The notes: generated by a model not told the origin, from the letters alone. A stretch of DNA of 9,166 nucleotides from Acidimicrobiia bacterium UBA4744 (GCA_002403855.1 DHIO01000052.1:112583-121748); one strand, 5' to 3'. Shown: positions 1 through 5,949, numbered from the stretch's first letter. Numbers and translations: made by a program.

Positions 1-167
1 AGCACGTTGTTCATGATCACGTAGGAACGGTTCCGCGGGCTGTCCGTGTGCCCTTGTTTGAAGGGCGAGCCCGGCCGGAAGATGCTCTCCCAGGCTTGGC
101 TCCCGCGAACCCTTTCTCCGGCCTCACTCACCCTCTCGGCGAGACTCGTCTTTTCTCCGTTGGCCAC
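1..167 (-). CDS. qcrB: Cytochrome b subunit of a bc/b6-type complex, N-terminus only
   Basis: The first 55 codons of a gene that continues past the left edge. I chose the GTG at 167-165 because the minus strand carries GGAAGGAA at 182-175, seven bases before it, and because it lies 18 bp after the ferredoxin stop. The peptide has an amphipathic, charged start followed by SIFRPGS (residues 28-34) and DSPRNRSYVIMNNV (42-55). A 'FR.G...TPRNR....NN/SN' stretch just before the first helix is typical of actinobacterial QcrB and cytochrome b6-like proteins. If so, the full protein binds two b hemes in the membrane and oxidises menaquinol. None of the heme-ligand helices are inside the window, so the assignment rests on this N-terminal signature and on the ferredoxin and cytochrome oxidase-like neighbours. 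It is the third gene of the minus-strand operon. Split (b6) and fused cytochrome b types cannot be told apart from this fragment. Confidence 0.72.
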   Translation of the reverse strand, partial: MANGEKTSLAERVSEAGERVRGSQAWESIFRPGSPFKQGHTDSPRNRSYVIMNNV

Positions 168-185
168 CGTGTCGTTCCTTCCTTT

Positions 186-638
186 TCACCAGCGAACGCC
201 GTAGACGTAACCGTTCTTGAAATCGCGCTGCCCCGTGTCCACCATCCACGGGGCCTCATACAGGCCTGCCTCGATGGCTTCCTCGGCAACCGAGCCGGCG
301 AACTTGCCGAGGGTGATCACCCCGGTCGGGCACCGGTCTATGCACAACTGGCACCGCGTGCACTCCGACTCATCCACCACGAAGAACCCGAACGCTTCCT
401 CATCCTCGGAGGGGTGGGCAACACCATGGGCCTCCTCTATCGCCTCCGTCGAGAGGTAGTGAATGCATTTCCAGGGGCAGATGTCAACGCAGCCTTCGCA
501 GAGAATGCACTCGGACTGGTCGATATGGAGGAACTGCTTGGGCCGAAGACCTTGCTGGACGTACTCCGTGTCGACCAGTGCCAGCTGGTAGTCGTCACGA
601 AACGGCGGGGTTTCGAACCAGACGTCGGTGCGCGCCAT
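186..638 (-). CDS. Ferredoxin-type 2x[4Fe-4S] electron-transfer protein
   Basis: A 150-residue soluble protein with two complete bacterial-ferredoxin motifs: Cys44, Cys47, Cys50, Cys54-Pro and Cys93, Cys96, Cys99, Cys103-Pro. This is the NuoI/dicluster pattern, in which the last Cys of each motif ligates the other cluster. There is an extra Cys58 after the first motif, an acidic insert between the motifs (residues 63-88), and N- and C-terminal extensions of about 40 residues that a minimal ferredoxin lacks. No signal peptide or membrane helix is visible, so it should sit on the cytoplasmic face. The start ATG at 638-636 follows the stop of the upstream membrane-protein gene by one base (TGA-T-ATG), with AAGGG before it, so translation is probably coupled. 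The cytochrome b gene begins 18 bp after its stop. The context suggests it feeds or accepts electrons in a membrane complex containing that cytochrome b. The exact partner is inference. Confidence 0.9.
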   Translation of the reverse strand: MARTDVWFETPPFRDDYQLALVDTEYVQQGLRPKQFLHIDQSECILCEGCVDICPWKCIHYLSTEAIEEAHGVAHPSEDEEAFGFFVVDESECTRCQLCIDRCPTGVITLGKFAGSVAEEAIEAGLYEAPWMVDTGQRDFKNGYVYGVRW

Positions 639-639
639 A

Positions 640-1266
640 TCAGTCGCCCTTCACCAACGGCCGTCCGTAGACCGACTGTTTCTCTTCCGCCTCGACTTCC
701 GGCCTGGCCTTGCCCCAGTCCTGGATTCTGTAGGCGAACACGATCGCCACACCCAGCACGATCAGGTTGTACGTGCCGGAGATGGCATCCTTGACCGCCG
801 AAAGGCTCACATCGACCTGATTGCCCAATACCAGCCACTCAGGAATCGTGAAGGCAATCCGCTGATCGGTGAACTCGAGCGGCCCCTGGGTCAAGTTCAG
901 CCACTCCGACGGCACCACTCCAAAGTAGAGGACCAACTCGATCCAGGCGATGAACGCGCCGAAGGTGGCACGTGCCCAGGTCAGTTTGCGACCCACGAAC
1001 CACAGGAAGAGGGCACCGATCACCATCAGCTGAGAACCGACGAACCCGATGATCTGACCGAGGGTCACCCACTGCCAACCGCGAGGAATCCAACCCAGGT
1101 AATCGACCTGCACCGGCACCTCGACGCCGTCGATGAACTCGGTCTCGGGGAATGCGGCGTAGTGAGCGACGACCACCCCGACGGCCAGCGTCAACGTCCC
1201 GATGACGAGGGCGGCAACCCCCAGCTGCGATCGTTGTTTCTGGTTCAGTTCGCTCAACCTGTTCAT
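640..1266 (-). CDS. Unrecognised four-helix membrane protein of a respiratory operon
   Basis: I do not recognise the family of this 208-residue protein. It has four hydrophobic segments at about residues 15-37, 67-90, 97-118 and 163-181, a short charged N-terminus and a charged C-terminal tail (about 182-208). A loop of about 45 residues (118-162) contains Trp122 and Trp144, and aromatic residues cluster near the membrane edges (about 56-66 and 114-122). No CxxCH, Cys cluster or clear heme-binding His pair is present; the only His is His35, in helix 1. I chose ATG 1266-1264. The open frame continues upstream to 1548, but that extension looks non-coding and a good promoter lies at 1305-1332. 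GAGGGA at 1286-1281 is a rather distant ribosome site. Because it is first in an operon with the ferredoxin and cytochrome b, it is probably a membrane subunit or anchor of the same complex (inference). Confidence 0.75.
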   Translation of the reverse strand: MNRLSELNQKQRSQLGVAALVIGTLTLAVGVVVAHYAAFPETEFIDGVEVPVQVDYLGWIPRGWQWVTLGQIIGFVGSQLMVIGALFLWFVGRKLTWARATFGAFIAWIELVLYFGVVPSEWLNLTQGPLEFTDQRIAFTIPEWLVLGNQVDVSLSAVKDAISGTYNLIVLGVAIVFAYRIQDWGKARPEVEAEEKQSVYGRPLVKGD

Positions 1267-1304
1267 GAGCAGCTCTAGGCTCCCTCGCCTCCAAAGGACG
1301 CCGT

Positions 1305-1332
1305 ACTCTACCGCGCGGATCTCGATCGGCAA
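1305..1332 (-). promoter_or_regulatory. Promoter of the ferredoxin/cytochrome b operon
   Basis: On the minus strand TTGCCG (1332-1327) and TAGAGT (1310-1305) are separated by 16 bp, a good match to a primary-sigma promoter. The predicted transcript start is near 1298, which gives a leader of about 32 bases before the ATG at 1266. Seen in sequence; activity is inferred. Confidence 0.5.
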
Positions 1333-1375
1333 CGCTGCCGAAGGGCGCGATCGACTCGACACTCGCCGTTTGGGC

Positions 1376-1393
1376 CACCGATGGTGATCGGTG
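1376..1393. promoter_or_regulatory. Perfect 7+7 bp dyad, candidate operator
   Basis: CACCGAT (1376-1382) and ATCGGTG (1387-1393) are perfect inverted copies separated by GGTG. The dyad lies 44 bp upstream of the -35 box of the minus-strand operon and in the promoter region shared by the two divergent operons. That position and symmetry fit a binding site for a dimeric regulator. No regulator gene is in the window, so its identity is unknown. Confidence 0.35.
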
Positions 1394-1547
1394 TCAGGCG
1401 ATGCTTGCCAAGAGTCCGTCTGGGCTAGCAACGAGTCGTCCGTCTCGCAAGGAGCCATGCGCTCCGGCCCAGCGACGAACACCAATGCATGCGGATCACA
1501 CGGCCGGCGCCGCCAAAGGTCCTGCCACCTCCCCAGCGCCCGACTCA

Positions 1548-1576
1548 TTGACGGGTGCCGATTCGACGGCGAGAAT
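1548..1576 (+). promoter_or_regulatory. Candidate promoter of the cbb3-like operon
   Basis: TTGACG (1548-1553) and GAGAAT (1571-1576) have a 17 bp spacer. The -35 box is near consensus; the -10 box has G instead of T at its first position. Transcription would begin near 1583 and give a leader of about 97 bases before the TTG at 1680. TATGCT at 1632-1637 is a second possible -10 box but lacks a good -35 box. Confidence 0.4.
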
Positions 1577-1662
1577 GCCGCCCGCCTGCTGGAATAGCCG
1601 CGGATTCGAAGCCGGCCGAGAGCCCGTCGGGTATGCTCCTGCGCCGGGCACCGACGATTCGA
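1560..1662 (+). repeat. Three direct GATTCGA copies ahead of the CcoN-like gene
   Basis: GATTCGA occurs at 1560-1566, 1603-1609 and 1656-1662, with start-to-start distances of 43 and 53 bp. The first copy falls in the spacer of the candidate promoter and the last lies just before the ribosome site. This may be an operator series. The word is short and built from common GC-rich words, so chance is a real alternative. Confidence 0.25.
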
Positions 1663-1666
1663 GCCG

Positions 1667-1672
1667 AGGAGG
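1667..1672 (+). promoter_or_regulatory. Ribosome binding site that fixes the TTG start at 1680
   Basis: A perfect AGGAGG, followed by more purines, ends seven bases before TTG 1680-1682. The same frame is open from an ATG at 1401, but only this site has a strong Shine-Dalgarno sequence, and the preceding 93 codons look non-coding. Confidence 0.8.
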
Positions 1673-1679
1673 AGAGGGG

Positions 1680-3131
1680 TTGGCTACCACGACCGCAGCA
1701 CGGTCATCGCTCGTCGATTTTGTCGCGCCCGGGGACACCGATTCGGCCGCCCGCCGTCACCTGATCGCCGCCATCGTCTTCCTCCTGGTCGCCGGCTTCT
1801 TCACCTCGCTCTTGTTCGTGAAACTGGCCTATCCCAGTTTCCTCGGCGGGCAGGCGTTCACCACCTATGGACGCCTTCGCCCGATTGCGATATCGACGAC
1901 GGTGCTCGGGTTCCTGACCTTGATGCACCTGGCGGCCATCTACTACCTGGTTCCCCGACTGACGGGTGCCCGTCTCTGGAATGAACGCCTGGCCAACCTG
2001 GGCCTGTGGCTGGCGGTCGGCGTGAACATCGCCGCCGTCCTGGCGCTCGCCGCCGGATACTCGAACGGCCGCGAATGGCTCGAGATCCCTTGGTGGCTCG
2101 ACATCGGCGTGATCGCCATGCTGGCCGTCCCCACCGTCGTTGCCACCCGTACGTTGCGCGATCGTACGGAGGAGGGACTGTTCGTCTCCTTGTGGTATTT
2201 CTTCGGCGGCCTCGTCTGGGTTGTCGCTCTGTTCGTGGTCGGCAGTATCCCCAACCTGTACGGAGCTGCCTCGCAGATCCAGTCGTCCTTCTTCGTGTCG
2301 GGGATCATCGAGTTGTGGTTGGTGGGAGTGGGGGTCGGCACCGCGTACTACCTCGTTCCCAAGATCACCGGCAACCCTCTTTACAACCGCCAGCTGGCGC
2401 TGGTCGGCTTCTGGACCCTGGCGTTTGCGGGCGCGTGGGTGGGGCAGAGGCGTTTCGTCTACGGCCCCGGGCCCGATTGGCTGGAGACCACCGCTTCGGT
2501 GTTCTCGCTGGCGCTCGTGGTAGCGGCGCTGGCCGTGGTCACCAACCTCATCGGGACCATTCGGGGCAAATGGTCGATGATGCGGGACTCGGCGGCGCTC
2601 CGGTTCACAATGGTCGGCGCCGCCGCATACCTGGTCGTGGCCGTCCTGCGTGCTCTGCAGGGGTTCCGCTCCGTCGCCGCAATCATCGGTCTGACCAGTT
2701 TCGATGATGGAACGCTGATGCTGACCCTGTTCGGGCTGGCCGGCCTGTGGGCGTCGGCGTTTGCCTATCACTCTCTCCCTCGCCTGATTGGACGCGAGGT
2801 CTACTCGTTGCGGCTGGCCGCCGTGCATTTGCAGGCAACGCTGGTCGGTGCCGGTCTGCTGGCCGCCCTGTTGTGGATGGCCGGGCTCATCTCCGGATAC
2901 TCGTGGGCGGCCGGGGCCTTGACCGGCACGTATGTTCCGGCCGGGGACGGATTCGCCAACACGCTCGATCAGGTCCGGATCACCTACGGCTTGTCCGCCC
3001 TAGCGGCCCTCGTGCTGTTCGCCGGACAGCTCGCGTTCGCCTACAACGCCTACCGGACGTTCACATCGGGAACTCCCACCGCGCACGAAACGCTCGTTTC
3101 GACCAACCCCGCCGAGGTAGTCGATGAGTAG
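1680..3131 (+). CDS. CcoN-like heme-copper oxidase subunit I lacking all heme and copper ligands
   Basis: A 483-residue protein with 12 predicted membrane helices (about 27-49, 67-92, 103-125, 138-156, 166-188, 202-226, 238-256, 270-292, 305-326, 342-365, 380-404, 433-458), the length and pattern of cbb3 oxidase subunit I. Family landmarks remain: GRLRP (64-68), YYLVPK (223-228), PDW (265-267), PRLIGRE (367-373) and AYNAYRTF (454-461). The gene order N-O-P also fits. Anchoring on these landmarks against CcoN from memory, the ligand positions read differently. The low-spin heme His after RP is Ala70. The helix VI copper His is Ser207. The adjacent His-His copper pair is Arg257-Arg258. The His-x-His pair for the two hemes is Thr345-Leu346-Met347. 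The cross-linked Tyr aligns with Gly251. The only histidines are 27, 83, 364, 383 and 469. No frameshift is visible, so this is an intact gene whose product should bind no heme or CuB. It overlaps the next gene by 8 bp. A structural or scaffold role is inferred. Confidence 0.85.
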   Translation: MATTTAARSSLVDFVAPGDTDSAARRHLIAAIVFLLVAGFFTSLLFVKLAYPSFLGGQAFTTYGRLRPIAISTTVLGFLTLMHLAAIYYLVPRLTGARLWNERLANLGLWLAVGVNIAAVLALAAGYSNGREWLEIPWWLDIGVIAMLAVPTVVATRTLRDRTEEGLFVSLWYFFGGLVWVVALFVVGSIPNLYGAASQIQSSFFVSGIIELWLVGVGVGTAYYLVPKITGNPLYNRQLALVGFWTLAFAGAWVGQRRFVYGPGPDWLETTASVFSLALVVAALAVVTNLIGTIRGKWSMMRDSAALRFTMVGAAAYLVVAVLRALQGFRSVAAIIGLTSFDDGTLMLTLFGLAGLWASAFAYHSLPRLIGREVYSLRLAAVHLQATLVGAGLLAALLWMAGLISGYSWAAGALTGTYVPAGDGFANTLDQVRITYGLSALAALVLFAGQLAFAYNAYRTFTSGTPTAHETLVSTNPAEVVDE

Positions 3132-3921
3132 CGAGTTGCTGGCTGCCGTGTCCGAGGCGACGGGGGTCCCGGAAGCCATGGTCGAACGGTCCGCTCAAGC
3201 CCGCGCCGCCGCCGACGGCGTGTCTCCCGAAGAGGTTCTGGCCGCCTGGAGCGGGAACGGGGCCGTCACCCCATCGGCCCCGTCTGCGGCGGTCCCGGAA
3301 CCGGCCCCTCAACCCGTCGCACCGGAAACACAGGATGAGACCCCGGCGCCGACTCCCACTCCCGAACCGGCCCCCTCTCCGGAACCGGCCGCCCCGGTGA
3401 GGGAGCCGACCGCGGTAGCCGTCCTCACGGCTCCGGAAGGCTCCCCGGTGCTCGAAGGGCGCCGGGAAAGCGGTGTGGCGCTGCTCGTCGGCGCGTTCGG
3501 CCTGTTCCTCGTGGCCGTGTTCTTCTCATTCGTACTTCCCGCTCTGGACGTCACTCCCGCCTCACCGCCTCCGAGCGGTTTGAGCGAGCTGGGGTTGGAG
3601 GGAAGAGAAATCTACATTGCCGAGGGCTGCTGGTATTGCCACACCCAGCAAGTGCGTCCGATCGTCACGGACGCCAAGCTGGGATCCGTCACTCAGCCCG
3701 ACCAACTCGCATCGATCGCTCCCGACACTCTCGGCCTCCAAAGGATCGGACCGGATCTTGCTCGTTCCGGTAGCCGGGAACCGACCGACGATGCCGCCTG
3801 GCTCACCAACTTTCTGACAGATCCCCGGTCGGTCAGGGAAGACAGCCTGCAGCCGGCCTACAGTCACCTTGCGGAGGCCGATGTGGCCGCACTGGCCCAG
3901 TACCTCTTGGAGTCCAAATGA
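3124..3921 (+). CDS. CcoO-like membrane-anchored cytochrome c with an extra N-terminal module
   Basis: A 265-residue protein. Residues 2-48 form a helical-looking module shared with the next gene. Residues 49-100 are a Pro/Ala/Glu-rich linker. A membrane helix spans about 117-140, and a CcoO-type cytochrome c domain spans about 155-265. The heme motif is Cys169-Trp-Tyr-Cys172-His173, followed by the CcoO hallmark TQQVRP (174-179) and RIGPDL (207-212). In CcoO the distal ligand lies in a 'NMPAY' segment; here that segment is SLQPAY (241-246), so Gln243 replaces Met. There is no Met anywhere after the CxxCH; His248 is a possible substitute ligand. With the N-terminus inside, the heme domain faces the outside and the N-terminal module faces the cytoplasm. 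ATG 3124 has GAGG four to seven bases upstream and overlaps the CcoN-like stop. The gene ends in an ATGA overlap with the next. The heme should have unusual ligation and potential. Confidence 0.85.
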   Translation: MSSELLAAVSEATGVPEAMVERSAQARAAADGVSPEEVLAAWSGNGAVTPSAPSAAVPEPAPQPVAPETQDETPAPTPTPEPAPSPEPAAPVREPTAVAVLTAPEGSPVLEGRRESGVALLVGAFGLFLVAVFFSFVLPALDVTPASPPPSGLSELGLEGREIYIAEGCWYCHTQQVRPIVTDAKLGSVTQPDQLASIAPDTLGLQRIGPDLARSGSREPTDDAAWLTNFLTDPRSVREDSLQPAYSHLAEADVAALAQYLLESK

Positions 3922-4949
3922 GTGAATACCTCGCGGCCGCCGCCGACGCCATGGGCGTCCCCGAAGCAATGGTGCAACGATCCGCGGAGGCACGCGCCCA
4001 GGCCGATGGAATTTCCGTCGAAGACGTCCTGAAGGTCTGGGCGGGCGGTGGCGCGGTTGCTGCTGCTCCTGCCACCGCACCAGCAATCGAAGTCCAGACC
4101 GGGGAGGATTCTACGGAGGTGCCGGAGGCAGTAGTGCCGGAGCCGATTCCCGCCGCCGCGGCACCCGAACCCGTACCGGTCCCGGCCGGAGCAGCTCCTG
4201 ACGGCCCGGAGCCCGAGGCGATCCCCACCCGTCCGGTTCCCGACACCGTCACCCTTGATGGTGCGGGCGAATGGAAGTCGGTTGTCACCGTTCCCACCGC
4301 CGGGTTGAAGGAACGGACCGGGACGCGAGCACCCTCCTGGCTCACGGCTGCCTTCGTGATCCTCCCCTTGGTAGGACTGCTCTATCTCCTGCAATTCTCG
4401 AACGGGCCCGAGTGCGGAACCAGCGGCCTGCTGGCCGTCGATCGAGCAACGGGCGAGGTTGTGAATTGTGACGGATCGCCCTTTGAAGGAAGAGGGGGGC
4501 CGGCCGGCGGATCGGCCGACTTCCTGGCCCGGGGGCAAGCCCTCTACGCCGATGCCCAGGTGGCGTGCAACGGCTGTCACGGCAACAACGGGGAAGGCGG
4601 TGTCGGACCGGCCTTCTCCGGGGGAGCCATCCTGGCTACCTTCCCCACCTGCGCCGACCACAACCTGTGGGTGCAGCTGGGCTCGGCCGGATGGCAAGCT
4701 CAGATCGGCCCCGAGTATGGGGCCCAGGGAACGCTATCCCAGGGAGGCATGCCCAATTTCGATTCCCTCACCGACGAAGACCTTCGATCGGTCGTGTTGT
4801 TCGAGCGGGTGAGGTTCGGAGGTGCCGACCTCGACGAGACTCTCGTCGACTGCGGTCTGGTGATACCCGACCAACCCACCGAAGACACTCCCACCGAGGA
4901 GAACGGGACCAACGAGGCAGACACGGCAGGCACCGAAGCTGCGGGTTAG
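3918..4949 (+). CDS. CcoP-like membrane-anchored monoheme cytochrome c with the same N-terminal module
   Basis: A 343-residue protein. Residues 2-47 repeat the module of the previous protein (31 of 46 positions identical by my count). A Pro/Ala/Glu-rich linker runs to about 110, a membrane helix spans about 141-160, and a class I cytochrome c domain spans about 200-300. The last 25 residues are a Thr/Glu-rich acidic tail. The heme site is complete: Cys217-Asn-Gly-Cys220-His221 and Met278 in GGMPNF. Extra cysteines at 166, 184, 245 and 312 lie on the outer side and could form two disulfides. CcoP normally has two c hemes and this has one, so it is only CcoP-like in position. The start overlaps the CcoO-like stop (ATGA), and GGAG lies a few bases upstream. 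It is the likely electron entry or exit of the complex, exchanging electrons with a soluble or membrane cytochrome c, or with the bc-type complex (inference). Confidence 0.85.
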   Translation: MSEYLAAAADAMGVPEAMVQRSAEARAQADGISVEDVLKVWAGGGAVAAAPATAPAIEVQTGEDSTEVPEAVVPEPIPAAAAPEPVPVPAGAAPDGPEPEAIPTRPVPDTVTLDGAGEWKSVVTVPTAGLKERTGTRAPSWLTAAFVILPLVGLLYLLQFSNGPECGTSGLLAVDRATGEVVNCDGSPFEGRGGPAGGSADFLARGQALYADAQVACNGCHGNNGEGGVGPAFSGGAILATFPTCADHNLWVQLGSAGWQAQIGPEYGAQGTLSQGGMPNFDSLTDEDLRSVVLFERVRFGGADLDETLVDCGLVIPDQPTEDTPTEENGTNEADTAGTEAAG

Positions 4950-4984
4950 CGGCCTACGGACGTCGGGGATCCGTTGAATCTACC

Positions 4985-4990
4985 TATCCT
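4985..4990 (+). promoter_or_regulatory. -10 box for a leaderless AAC(3) transcript
   Basis: TATCCT ends exactly seven bases before the ATG at 4998, so transcription would begin at the start codon. No convincing Shine-Dalgarno sequence precedes this ATG, and the -35 region is weak. The same TAnnnT-7-start layout recurs at 7528-7533 and 7611-7616. Confidence 0.4.
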
Positions 4991-4997
4991 CCCCGCC

Positions 4998-5813
4998 ATG
5001 ACCGGAGAAGCCGCCGCCATCAGCGCCTCCGACCGGCCGGCAACCGCTCGCAGCCTGACGGAAGATCTCCGTGCCCTCGGGGTCAGGGACGGAATGACCA
5101 TGATCGTCCATTCGTCCATGTCCCGCCTCGGATGGGTCGCCGGCGGACCTCGAGCGGTTGTGGACGGGCTCCTCGACGCCCTGGGCGCGGCCGGCACCCT
5201 GGTGATGCCAACCCATTCGGGGGACCTGTCCGAACCCGCGCTGTGGCGGAATCCCCCGGTGCCGGAGGTTTGGTGGCAGACGATCCGGGAGGAGATGCCC
5301 GCTTACGATCCCCGGCTGACGCCCACCCGCCACATGGGGGCCGTCGTTGAATGCTTCCGTCACTATCCGGCAGTGCAACGGAGCAACCACCCCCAATTGT
5401 CGTTCGCCGCGCTGGGCCCGAACGCCGGGAAGATCACGGCCAACCATTCCCTGGAGCACCCCCTGGGCGAGGGTTCACCGCTGGCCCGCCTCTACGATGC
5501 CGACGGTCGGATCCTGCTGCTGGGTGCAAACCACACCAGCAACACCTCCCTCCACCTCGCCGAGTACCGAGCCGAATACCCAGGCAAGGAGTGGAGCGAG
5601 CAGGGTGCACCGGTAATCGTGGATGGTGAGCGGCGCTGGGTAACGTTCGAAGATCTCGAAGGCGATGACGCCGACTTCGCCGAGATCGGGACGGCATTTG
5701 CAGCCTCCGGCGCCCAACGGCGGGGGCGGGTCGGGAGCGGCCAAGCACTTCACATGGGCATGCGCGACCTGGTCGACTTCGCTACGGCCTGGATGACCGC
5801 CCGCCGGCGCTGA
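4998..5813 (+). CDS. AAC(3)-family aminoglycoside N-acetyltransferase-like protein
   Basis: A 271-residue protein of the antibiotic N-acetyltransferase (AAC(3)) family, which transfers acetyl from acetyl-CoA to the 3-amino group of aminoglycosides. The family core is clear: VHSSMSRLGWVAGG (37-50), the LVMPTHS strand (68-74), the SNHPQLSFAALG segment (129-140), NHSLEHPLG (149-157), and LLLGANHTSNTSLHLAE (173-189). The last contains His179 and His186, close to where the family has its catalytic His and substrate-binding residues. Length is normal. I chose ATG 4998 because homologues start close to the first helix and a -10 box lies 7 nt upstream. TTG 4974 would add eight residues. It starts 48 bp after the cytochrome c gene, so read-through from that operon is possible, but the function is unrelated. 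Family membership does not prove resistance: chromosomal members may act on other amines. Confidence 0.88.
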   Translation: MTGEAAAISASDRPATARSLTEDLRALGVRDGMTMIVHSSMSRLGWVAGGPRAVVDGLLDALGAAGTLVMPTHSGDLSEPALWRNPPVPEVWWQTIREEMPAYDPRLTPTRHMGAVVECFRHYPAVQRSNHPQLSFAALGPNAGKITANHSLEHPLGEGSPLARLYDADGRILLLGANHTSNTSLHLAEYRAEYPGKEWSEQGAPVIVDGERRWVTFEDLEGDDADFAEIGTAFAASGAQRRGRVGSGQALHMGMRDLVDFATAWMTARRR

Positions 5814-5949
5814 CGGACCCCGGCGTTCCGGTCCCGACGGCCTTTCTGCCATCCGATCGTTCTCGGGGGCTGCGGCGTCGCGCAGGTGACATCCCGATGT
5901 GACGGAAAAAACCCCTCAAGGTCGTTCCTGTGCCTCCGATATCAACGAT

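Larger units (their letters stand above)
1267..1679. other. Divergent intergenic region between the two respiratory operons
   Basis: These 413 bp lie between the start of the minus-strand membrane protein and the start of the plus-strand CcoN-like gene. Open frames cross it on both strands, but their translations are low in hydrophobic order, show no recognisable motif and extend well past better-supported starts, so I treat it as non-coding. It contains one candidate promoter for each operon, a perfect 7+7 dyad at 1376-1393 and three GATTCGA copies. Regulation of both operons from this segment is likely but not shown. Confidence 0.6.

Noticed and set aside
48..794. 248-codon plus-strand frame over the ferredoxin and cytochrome b genes
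   Set aside because: The minus strand here encodes unmistakable Cys motifs and the cytochrome b signature. The plus-strand frame is a shadow.
1267..1548. 94-codon N-terminal extension of the minus-strand membrane protein
   Set aside because: It lacks membrane or domain character, overlaps a good TTGCCG-16-TAGAGT promoter and has no ribosome site at its start.
1401..1679. 93-codon extension of the CcoN-like gene from an ATG at 1401
   Set aside because: The extension is polar, low in order and crosses the likely promoter. The perfect AGGAGG seven bases before TTG 1680 and the family's usual N-terminal length support the later start.
1704..2828. Long (374-codon) open frame antisense to the CcoN-like gene
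   Set aside because: It is hydrophilic, rich in Gln, Gly, Asp and Arg, and lies exactly opposite a clear membrane-protein gene. Such frames arise as shadows in GC-rich coding DNA.
1680..3131. Annotating the CcoN-like gene as a pseudogene
   Set aside because: The frame is intact with no internal stop, ribosome site and overlaps with the next gene are good, and landmark motifs are preserved, so loss of ligands looks like change of function.
3127..3267. Calling the shared N-terminal module a peripheral subunit-binding (E3-binding) domain
   Set aside because: The pattern is similar in size, and the Pro/Ala linkers are suggestive, but the spacing between the first helix and the final 'DV' differs by about four residues and the usual GTG.GGR loop is absent.
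5906..5922. On the minus strand, CCTTGAGGGGTTTTTT resembles the 3' half of the phage T7 terminator
   Set aside because: The matching 5' arm is absent, so no hairpin forms, and no minus-strand gene ends nearby before it.
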